Source: Undaria pinnatifida
Lineage: Eukaryota; Sar; Phaeophyceae; Laminariales; Alariaceae
Direction of reading: 5' to 3'
Assembly (NCBI GenBank): GCA_012845835.1
Contig: JABAKD010000016.1
Location: 4,825,919 to 4,889,918 of the forward strand
Length of the DNA stretch: 64,000 bases
Shown: in pieces, positions 1-10,000 of the stretch
Layout: each line of letters begins with the position of its first letter
Position numbering within the stretch: the stretch's first letter is position 1
Notes under the pieces: generated by a model
What the model was told of the DNA's origin: nothing
Database searches by the model: none
Seen by the model: the letters and a program-made list of their open reading frames with translations, nothing else
Translations under genes and position numbers: made by a program

Positions 1-1136
1 AGCGAGTGCCGAGCAGAGCTGGAGCAGCACCACCAGCCATCAGCTATCGGCGGCTACGTTTGACCCATGGCGATGTCGGGCCAGCGTACGCTTGACGACA
101 GATCGTATCATGTTTTGATCTCGCTCGACGAAATGCGGACGATCTCGACGAGAAAACGGTTCACCACACAATACGACGGGCGGCAGATTCGACATGAAAA
201 CACACACACCTGGGAAATCTCTCTCGTCGTGTATGGTTCGCACGGGGTGGCTGTCCAATCCAGCACAGCAGGAAGGCTCGCCGACCGAGTCTGTTCGGGC
301 GCTGATGATATCTACAGTCTGGTCCTTGGAGTGTATAGCGTGTTGTAGCCTCTGCTGTGCCCGTGTGTAGGTACGGTGCGTAGTGGGTAGAGCGGCGGCT
401 CGAAAAAATGCCCGGTAGGAAATGACACGCGCATACCGGTACGGTGGTTGCCGACGGCGAAAAAAAAAGCAGAAAACGAACGGCGTGGAACCAAAACGCC
501 CTGCGAACTATTGTGGAAACCCTGTTTGAAACCGTCACTATTTTTCCCAATTTTTTTCTTGTTTAATTTTTTAATTTTCTACGACAACCGACGAACATGC
601 GAGGACGCTAAAACCATACGTACGTATAAATTCGACGCCATCGTGCGTCCTCCACTCTCTGTGCCTGCTTGCTTGCTTCGCAAAACGTCATCACTCGTTC
701 GTTCATGCTCCCTCATCGTGGACGAGCCTAGCTGGGACGAGCAACACCTCTACCGTCTGCCACCACCGACGGTGAGACCTGTCTCGGTGTCATCCTGCCT
801 CGGGGTCTTGTTGAAAGGCGGAGAGGCTCGACGACGTGCACATGTATGCACGTGTTCTCCGTCCTCTGGCAAGAAGCGTTCGCTCTACACGAGAGGGCAT
901 GTAGACTCATCGAGTGTGTCCGAAAGGCAGAAGAGTGGTTTTCGCTGCTGTAGACAGAGATAGATGGCGTCTGTGTTACGAGTTGCGACACAGCAGTCAG
1001 TCGGTACACCTGGCATACCGTAAATGACACCTATATATACCTGGTACTGCTGGAATACGTTAGGAAACGGGAAAACAACCCCAGACTGGCATGGAATTAC
1101 ATAGGATTACATGGGACTGGATGCGTTCTACACTCT
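1..1136. other. Upstream stretch without a recognised gene
   Basis: No exon with family similarity was found on either strand. An open frame runs across 448-963 on the plus strand, but its translation is low-complexity and has no recognisable domain. In 64 kb of this composition, frames of that length are expected by chance. Confidence 0.5.
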
Positions 1137-1943
1137 AAATTCTTATGCAGTCGGATTTGTCAGTCGAAAACGGCCTTTTTCGGCTGAAGCCCAAATCGGG
1201 CTTTCTTACGCAGTCGAAAAAGGGCTTTTTCGACTCAACTTTTTTCAACTGAGAATTCCGACTGGCGGATCCAGTCGAAAAACTCGACTTTTTCGACTGA
1301 ATCCTCCAGTCGAAAAACTCGGTCGAAAAAGTTTTACACGTGTTTTTTGAACCGATCGCATCGCCCATTCCACCACACACCATCAAACACACACCCATAC
1401 ACGGCCACACGGCCACACACCCATACCAGGTACCACACTGCAGTATCATACAAGGCGCTGACGCTGGCTTGGCTATCCCTGCTGTTGCTTCTCGCAGCAA
1501 GTCAGCGTGGCGCATTCCTAGTTTCGCTCGCCAGCAGCGTGTATCACACGACGGCAGCAGCGCGTGGTCTCGACCCCATGCTGCCAACAACGGCTGCGCC
1601 TGCTATAGCTTTGGCGGCTCTCGGCTGAGTGCAACTCCACGAACGTAGCTTTGGCGGCTTTCGGCTAAGCCCAAAGCCACCAACTCGCTGGGACGAAGGT
1701 TCGTCGAGTCGTTGCTCGCGGAGACAGCGCGAAGCACAGAGCTGCCAAGCTGCCAACCAACCAATTTCGCCTGCTGTACAGCAGTACTCCCTCACACCAT
1801 CCGCCTCTAGGAAGAGCACGAAAACTATAAAATCAACTCAACTGACGATAAGAAGAAGGACCAGAAGAATCCAGTCGAAAAAAATCCAGTCGAAAAAGGC
1901 CGTTTTCGACTGGCGGAATACGACTGCATAAGAAATAAATGGC
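1137..1943 (+). mobile_element. Non-autonomous TIR element (MITE-like), copy 1
   Basis: About 805 bp, bounded by inverted termini reading TTCTTATGCAGTCG and CGACTGCATAAGAA. Many direct and inverted CAGTCGAAAA motifs cluster near both ends. The interior is not coding. A second copy in opposite orientation lies at 45403-46194 and is alignable along its whole length, so the boundaries are well supported. The outermost bases of this copy are diverged and no clean target duplication is visible. No transposase is present, so it would depend on enzymes supplied elsewhere. Confidence 0.8.
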
Positions 1944-2410
1944 TAACTTCAGTATAAAGCTCCCCGAACCTCTTATTCTGGTGTAAATCTCAGCCCGGCT
2001 GTCTTATAGCTCTGTTTCTTGTTGCTAATATCAGGTGCCCTGTACTTTGTATACGCGCCGCGTGCATGCAGTGGTCGTACCGTCTCTTTAACAGCGCTTA
2101 TACAGTTCGTGGCAGTGCGTACGTGCGAGAAGCAAAAGCATGCATGCAGGGACGAGCATCATATCACCACATGCCGCGCATGAATGGAACAGCTCCTTGT
2201 TACGTTCCACGAAAAAACCCGGACTGGCTTCCTCCTGTAGATCATGCTGTACTTACTCTGTGTAGCACCCATCATACGTAGGTGTACATTTCGACGTGTT
2301 TGATACCAACCCCTCTCTGCAGTCCCAAAGGGGTTGATATCAAAGACGTCAGGAGACGGCCACAGTCAAGCGAACACGTCCAGGGGTCAAAGGTGTAAAA
2401 CCGATCGTGC

Positions 2411-2765
2411 CACACTAAAACCTAGTAGTTTGACGTCGGTCCAGGGCAAATTATTGGAAAAAATGCCGTCGGTCATGGGGTGAAAAGTGCTGTATGTATA
2501 TCCTGACATCCACACTAAAACCTAATACTCAAGGCAAATTATTGGAAAAATTGCCGTCGGTCAAGGGGGTGAAAGTGCTGTATCCTGACATTCACACTAA
2601 AACTTAATACTTTGGCGTCAGTCAAGGTAAACTATTGGAAAAATTGCCGTCGGTCAAAGGGTGAAAATGCTGTATCCTGACATCCACACTAAAACCTAGT
2701 AATTTGGCGTCAGTCAAGGTAAACTATTGAAAAAATTGCCGTCGGTCAAGAGGCGAAAAATCCGC
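2411..2765. repeat. Four-unit tandem array, 82-100 bp period
   Basis: Units begin at about 2411, 2511, 2593 and 2685 with CACACTAAAACCTA. Each also carries a TATTGGAAAAATTGCCGTCGG-like segment and a TGCTGTATCCTGACAT segment. No coding potential was seen. Confidence 0.85.
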
Positions 2766-2945
2766 TCTCTGATATCTTTGGTTGGTACCACTGCTCGGTT
2801 GTTTCGCGTTGGCCGAGGTGCGACAAACCGAACGATATACAGCGCACAGAAAACCCACGTTTGCTTCACCGCCAGATAGACCTCGGATTGTGATTGTGTT
2901 AGACATACCTGGTACATGATATCCAGCTGAGCTATGCAGTCAGCG

Positions 2946-3005
2946 CTGACTCCATAGCTCAGTGGTTATGGTGTACCTCCAATAATGTTGTGGTCTCACC
3001 GCCCG
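2946..3005 (+). mobile_element. tRNA-like retroposon head (fragment)
   Basis: The sequence TAGCTCAGTGGTTA is a good pol III A box, but the downstream GGTCTCACC is a poor B box and no cloverleaf can be drawn. A related segment lies at 6131-6190, preceded by the same CAGTCAGCGCTG. A decayed tRNA-derived SINE head fits better than a working tRNA gene. Confidence 0.4.
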
Positions 3006-3149
3006 TCATTTAACTCTCTTCGTGTGTACTGTACTGCAAAAAAACAAACTATTAAAATATACTCCGGAGTATCAACTAGCCTGCGTTTTTCGTCCTGCCA
3101 TGGACGCCATTTGTTAAGGTATCGGACAGATTAGATCCCCATTGATGAT

Positions 3150-3370
3150 CTATTGATTATCTGTGTCATTCAGAGCAGACAGATATATGATCTGCATGCC
3201 CCATATCTGGTATAGATTATGTTGCCGGATCGGAGCCGTATGGCCTTCATTCATGATCTAACACATTTTTCTTGGGTTGGATCTGTACTGCGCAGATTCT
3301 GCAAAACGTACCATATCGACAGGTATAGGATCTAGATAATCTAGGTAGTGTAGATCGTCTAGATCGCGAG
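3150..3370. other. GATC/TAGATC-rich unannotated DNA
   Basis: Rich in GATCTAGAT and GATCTG words like those of the tandem array at 18455-18960. It may be a decayed relative of that array. No coding sequence was seen. Confidence 0.3.
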
Positions 3371-3399
3371 CTGTCCGATTTGTGGAAAGGTATTAGCCC

Positions 3400-3505
3400 G
3401 TTGGGCTCCGGTTATGGCATTGCCCTGGGAGCCTAGCAAAGGCTTGGGATCCAGGATGTGGGATATAAATATGGGATGAAAGGGTTTCACATGCCTTTTG
3501 AAGGC
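3400..3505 (+). repeat. Dispersed repeat 'GGGTTTCACATGCC', copy 1
   Basis: Contains GGGAGCCTA, then ATGAAAGGGTTTCACATGCC and a GAAGGCGTGTGCGTA end. A clear inverted copy is at 26588-26705, and a weaker partial copy at 5047-5103. Function unknown. Confidence 0.6.
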
Positions 3506-3537
3506 GTGTGCGTACAGGAAGAAGGGGATGTCCTGCC

Positions 3538-3640
3538 GATGACGCCATTTTGTCAAGGAATTGTAGTGGGTATTAGTCCGTTTGACCACTGGTAAAAAAA
3601 GGTTAACCAATCGCGTACACCCAAACTAAGCCTTGTAGCA
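3538..3640 (-). mobile_element. TRIM-like element, truncated (one LTR plus PBS edge)
   Basis: 3551-3640 is a minus-oriented copy of the roughly 88-bp TGTTA...TAACA terminal repeat seen in four other loci of this window. It is flanked at 3538-3549 by the GACGCCATT that adjoins the LTR in the full copies. The remainder of the element is missing or replaced by unrelated repeat sequence. Confidence 0.65.
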
Positions 3641-3885
3641 CTGCTTGGCAACTGGTTTAGTCTAGTTTCTACCATCCTCTATTTTAGCCTTGGAACGAAA
3701 TCCCAGACTAAGTCCAAGTAGTTTGTCCCGTGTTTGCAAACACGTGGGAGCAGTGATATCGAGGTGACAAAACGCCCTCCATTGGCCTCGGCACCACAGG
3801 CACTACCTTTTTCATCACTTCGCCGTGTTGTCCTGCAGCCTGTGTCGCATCGAGGAACCGGCTTGGCGTGCTCGCTGCAAAACAA

Positions 3886-4011
3886 ATGGCGGAGATAGCG
3901 ATAGGAAATCGGATATACAGGCACGAAACGAAGCCGCAGCCCACCGCAAACGCGCCCGGGAAGATCGTGGAGGCGTTCGGGTTGGGAAAGTGCCCCAAGC
4001 TCGCGCAACAG
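3886..4011 (+). CDS. RSPH14: RSPH14 exon 1 (residues 1-42)
   Basis: Starts MAEIAIGN and ends PKLAQQ at CAACAG|GTGAGG, phase 0. The ending runs directly into VRSKDLEVR of exon 2, as expected for the first armadillo helices. The N-terminal 30 residues are not recognisably conserved, so a different start cannot be excluded. Confidence 0.8.
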
Positions 4012-7000
4012 GTGAGGACCACGAAAAAAAAATCACAAAAAAATAAAAAAATGTGGGTACAGTTCGTACAACGACCCTAAAATGATCGAACTTACATCTG
4101 GCGTGTGAGTCGATCTACGGTAGCCCCCCCCCCCCCAACTTTTCTTCAGCGAAGCTCCCGGTGTCGTATCTCCTGAAACACGGTGTCTCTCGATACCGCG
4201 ACGTCATCGATCGATATACCTTGGCACACAATAAAACATATGTTGTTTTTTTTTCAATACCAGGTTGTATCCTTCCTTGTATCGAGCAGCCATGAAATGT
4301 TCTTTAAAGAAAATCCCTGGTTTCGGGGGGGGGGGGGGCTATCGTAGAATCAGTCGTGTTAAGAATATTCTAGTAAAATATTTATACTAGAAGTACATAT
4401 ATATGTATATATGTATATGTGTATATATTAAAGCTTGAGTCCTCCCACGGTGGGGGTGAAGCATATTCTAAGAAATTTCGGAGATTCTAAGAAATTTCTG
4501 AGCTTCTAGCACGAGAAGGTTATGAACCAATATCATCACCATCATCACCCGAAACACGACCATGAAGGAGAACCCTTGCTCGCGCAACCCCACGAACATT
4601 CCTATGGGCTAGTCCCCCCCCCCAAAAAAAAACTCGTGGTTAAATTGTTATCATCTTATTAACCTATTGTTCCAACGCTTGAAGAGCTCAACCGATCAGA
4701 AGGCCACACACTTTTGCCCCTCCCCCCCCCCAAGAAAAAAAAAGTGCGGCAACCCCTGAACCAGTCATCCCACGCTAACACAGGGGTCCAGCAGATTTTA
4801 AGAATTTTCTGAGCTCTCCCAACACGAGGAGGAGGTGAATATCTCACTCGATACTACATGACTTCGAAGGCGTTCGTTCGCACAACCCGACCAAGCTTCT
4901 ATGCGTTATATAGCCCTAAAAAACAATATACTCGTGAAGTTACTTGACTAATGACTAACCGCTATCAATAGTTCGTCACTCGTGGAGCCGAATCGGACAC
5001 AAACACCGTATTGTTACGGTATTTCCCTGAGAGCCTAACTAAGAAGGCGTAAAACATGGGATACGGCTGGATATTAAAAAAGGGTTTCGCAATGCCTTTC
5101 CTGCCTGGTAGAGAATCCTGCAAAGGGTGGCCCGTGTCTGTAACAGCCCCTTAACCTTATTATAATGTGGCCCGAAAACTGCAAACCCCCAGCGTTACTA
5201 GCGTTGCTACGGTTACTACGGTGACTGCGGCGGGATAGCACCCTCCTGGGATCCGTGTAGGTCCGTGCGAGGTCCCAGAAACGCGACGGTGAAAAACAAT
5301 CATGTCCAGGCGTATAGCAATAGTGTACGTGTGTTACTAGTGAGAGTGGACAGCAGCAGCAGCAGTACGAGTGTCGCCACACCTCCTCGCGCATGCCGTA
5401 CAGCTCTCTGTTGTGCTGCACTGTTTGTTGCATCGTCTTGGAGATAGACCCGCCCCCTGCCCAAGAGTCCCCCCCTGGGGTTCCCGGTCGTTTTGCTGCG
5501 GCCGATGTGGTGATGACGTGATTTTGGTCGTCGTTTTAATCGCCATTTTTTTTTCCCCACCCGACGTTTTTTTTCGTCTTGATTGTTTTTTTCCATATTG
5601 AAGCCCCCGAACTAAGTTATCACCGTTTCCCGATGGGCCCGTGGATACCGATAAACATGCGACGTCTGGGAGAACAAAATCATTCAACGTTGAGTAATTA
5701 CGTGCCTCAGCGAATGCAAATGCCCGTGAGAAAACAAAATTACACCATATGGCCCGGATGAAAAATTTCCCCTTGATTTTAGCGTTGTAGAGTGCGACTC
5801 CTGAAACAAATACGTCCGTAAAATGTACTCCGTATCATACTAAACCAATGATTCCACGCTTGAGGAGGGGCCGGAAACGATTACCCCGCAAAAAATTACA
5901 ACCCCTGCGAGCAAGGCTACGCTCGTAGGGGTGCAGAATATTCTAAAGAAGTTTCTGGGCTCCTAACACGAGGAGCTAGCTGAATATCATCACCCACCCG
6001 AAACATGACTTTGAAGACGTTCGTGTGCACAACCCGAGTAAGCATCTGTTATGCCTTAGCCCTGAGAAAAAAATATGCTCGTGAAATTACGTGATCAATG
6101 ACTAACCGCTACTTCCTAGCGTGGGATGACTCTGCAGTCAGCGCTGCTCGCCGTTGTACTCAGTGGTCATGGTGGTACATCTAGCAAAGTGCCCACATTA
6201 TCTGTTGCAGCGCGCGCGTCACGAGTGCGCCGTAGTAGTTAGTATCACCCATGATGCGCGCGCGTATGTACAGCTGCTCTCTTCACGTTGAAATCCGGAC
6301 ACGTCGGTTCTCTAACCCCCCCCCCCCCCAGGTGCTGGAGCCGATTCGTCTTGGGCACAAAGGGTACGGAATTAGTTGGGGAGATGTCAATACATGTTGG
6401 TACATGTTGATACAAACATGTTAGTACATGTTAACACATACATGCTAATACACGTCAATACATGCTAATACGGAGTACATGTTAACACACGTTAATACGT
6501 TTTTTTTTTTTTTTTTTTCCGCACACTTCTACTTTCCAGCTTCTGGACAAGCCGTGGTCACAGGTGTCGTCCCTTCTCCCCCCCGGTTCTTGCCTTCAAT
6601 TTTCATCGCGCATAGAGTTCAGCAATCCCACTGCTCGTCGATTTTTCATCGAGTGTTGCTGACTCACGCTCTCGCGCTTTCCGCAAGCAAGTCAATTTGT
6701 GCGCAAGAAAAACCCCACGAATTTATACGAGTATGCACTCGGGGGGATTCGAACTCACGAAACTGGCGTATACCAGGCTCGAGGATAACCTGATACGCCA
6801 CCGGGGCGACCGGTTAGTACATGTTAGTACATTTTTTTAGAGCCCCCGAATCCCTCCCTATATTAAATCCAAGTAATTTTGTCCCCAAAAACAGGTTTCC
6901 AATTGTAAAGGGGTTAATACACCCAGTTTCCCTACCGGGTAATCACCACTCGCACCAGTGACTCCTTGTTTACATGCCGGAAAAAAAAAAGACAACAAAA

Positions 7001-10000
7001 ACATTCTCATTTTATCTTTAGCAGAGCAACCTACCATGCCGTTGCGGATTCATATCGCCAAAAAAAGGTATACACGAAAGTTCTAAGACCGCGAAAGGAA
7101 CAGGGAAGTATGTCACTCGCGTGGGTGTCCCCTTGCCGCTGCAGAAAAAGGTTACAAAACCCCCCCCGCCCTGCGCGAGGCAACTACATAGTAAAACCCA
7201 TTGCTGTCTCTGGAGTGGCCACACCAGAAACCAAGGCATAACTCACTGGCACTGTCATCCATGAGCAAGAAAGTAGGCAGAAGGTGCCGAAGTCCGTCTT
7301 ACGAGCTGTGCTTGGAATGATGCTGTTCATCCTTCATGTGGCTCGCCGAACACCTCACGGCGCTTTCGCGCTTGGTGAAGCAATGACTGCCTGGTTGGTG
7401 AAAACCCGACGTGCTCCGTCCCGGCATAGCAGGGATGCGAGGGTCTATGGTCATACGACTACGGCCATGCACAAAACTGAGTACACCCCACCCCCTCTCC
7501 CCCTCCGCCCTCCTCCCGTAGGCTTGGTCTGGTGGTCGATGCTGTATTCGACGCTTTCTTTGTTTCGACATTTTTTTTTCCTCGACATAATATATACGCT
7601 ACTAATAGTACGGTCGCGACATCATATCTATATACGCTACTTATAGTACGGTAGAGACGCACTGACTTTTTTTTTTCTGAAACTCCTCTTGCTTATGGAG
7701 CGCTTAAGGAGCTGCTCTGCTCTGTACCCCAACCCCCCCCCAAACTGATTTTGACGAAAATGAAAAAGCGAAACTCGATGAAAAACAATCCCGCAGTACA
7801 CTTAGTATGGGTGCACGAACAATAAACGTGTTGCCAAAACAATAATGACATCCGGACGATTCGGGGCGAAGGACCCCCCCCCCTTTTACTCGTTTTTTTC
7901 GCCAACAAACGGTATACCCTCATACCTCTATCTAAGCGCGCGTCCAAAGGAGTTCCTAAAGGCGTTAGTATTAATAAATCCAGCACCAAAACAAAACAGC
8001 CGGGCTGGAAACTTCAGGCGTTTCCTGATCGGCCAAATCTAGCTATCTGTTGCCCGTCGTGCGTTCTCAAACAAGTGAGAAGCGAATATCTTGAGCTAGG
8101 TTTTACGTGGAAGAGTCCATCGATCTGATCTGTGGATGGATATTGTTTGTTTTGAAGCCGGTCAGCAGGCAAAGAAATACCTTGAGGAATGCGTTGAGCC
8201 TGCCATAGACAGACACCGCCGTAGATACGACGAGTACACTACCTGGTACGTGTGGAATTCTAACACAATCTGTCGATTGATATGCCGTTTGCTTGGAAAC
8301 AGGTTAGGAGCAAAGACCTTGAAGTGCGAGTGAACACGCTGAGGGTGCTATGCGAGGAGTTCAAGAATCCTACGAGCATTGCCGGCAGCGTCAAGGCTGG
8401 TCTTATGAGGTGATCATGATGGTGTTGCAAGCCATGAAGCGATCGTGGTAGTGCAGGCGTTGAGATGATGGTGTTGCAGGCGATGAGGTGATCATGTTAT
8501 TGCAATATGTAAAGTGGTTGTGGTGTTGCAAGCGATGGGGTGATCAGATGCTGTTGCAATATGTAAAATGGTTGTGGTGTTGCAAGCGATGAGGTATTCA
8601 TGGTGTTGCAAATGATGAGATTATCATGGTATTGCAAGCGATGAGGTGATCATGGTGCTGCGATATGTAAAGTGGTTGTGGTGTTGCAGGCGATGAGGTG
8701 ACTGTGTGTGGTGCTGCAAGCGACGAGGTGATCATGGCGTTGAAAACGATGAGGTAAAGCATGGTGTTGCAAGCGATGAGGCGTGCTCATGGGGCTTGCG
8801 GGCAACGAAGCGTTGCCTTTTTTCTCGACCAAATCTTCCATATCTCGAAGCATTATCAAAGCAGATTATCCCGCAAACGTAGACGCAGGCCAAGCCCATA
8901 CACACCCGCCCACATCCATCCGCTGTTACGATCCAGGTATAACATTTTCGCCATTCATTCGAAAAGGTGAAGGCGGCATGAGGTTTTCAACGTCGACCGC
9001 TCCCAAGCATTTCCAGAAAAAAAAAAGGAAAGAAAACGAGGGAAAACATGAAAAATAAAACTAAGCACAAGGGTTCAAAACAGAAAGAAACAAAACCAAA
9101 ACCACGGAGCCTAACCTCCTCTTCTTGCACCTCACACTGTTGTTGTTGTTGTTGTTGTTGTTGCTGCTGTTGCTGTTGCTGTGGTTGTTGTCCGCGCGGA
9201 CATTTCAGCACTTTGCCCAAAATGACCCTCGATCTTGATCTGGACACGAGGATCTTCTCCTCCAAGGCAATAGCCGCGGCGGCGAGGGACTACAACGGAC
9301 GGACGGCTTTGCTCCAGGTGAAATTATTCATAAAAACAAACAAACACGAGCAAAGCGTTCACGCTTAATTTAGGGTCTTCAAACAGTGCGGTGCCCGACA
9401 CGACGTAACCGCTTTAGAACCGCGCCAGCGATTTTTTCGCGTACAAACCACTTGAAAAATAGTGTGGAATATGGTTTGCAAGTGTCGACACGGTTAACTA
9501 CTCCACCTGCATACATTACACTGGTATAATCGTATCGTGTGCCGTGCATTACAGGCGAAGGCGCCAGCAACCGTAGTGTTCCCCGCGATAAGGGGGCTAA
9601 CTCACTCAGTGTTGCCGTCCAATCGACATATCGTGCGTACGGATCGAGCGACGTAAATTTTGTTTGTGCTTGATTGATTGTATACCCCCGTCGGTCATGA
9701 ACACAACATAAACGAAAAATCCCAACACTGCCTGTACGTACGCCTGACGATGCATCTTCTACCTTGTGCATGCCGTCTACGGTACCGTCAAGTCATTCCA
9801 CGCAGCAGATTCTAATAATTTTCCCGAGCTCCTCGCATGAGGACGAGGCCAATATCTCACCCGAAAGATGACTTCGATTACTTGGAAGGCGTTATTTCCT
9901 TCGCGCAACCCGACCAGCATTTCTGTGCGTTAGTCCTAAAAACAGCCATTGTACTCGTGAAGCTATCATGCTAACCGGTAGTTCCGCCCTTGGGGAGTGC

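Noticed and set aside
448..963. 171-residue open frame on the plus strand
   Set aside because: Low-complexity translation with no domain or family similarity. This length is expected by chance several times in 64 kb.
8136..8333. Plus-strand frame with AKKYLEECVEPAIDRHRRR upstream of RSPH14 exon 2
   Set aside because: It looks protein-like but overlaps exon 2 in another frame, lacks splice sites that would join it to exon 1 in phase, and is not needed for a full-length protein.
9379..9771. 130-residue minus-strand frame in RSPH14 intron 3
   Set aside because: No recognisable domain, and its length is within chance expectation.
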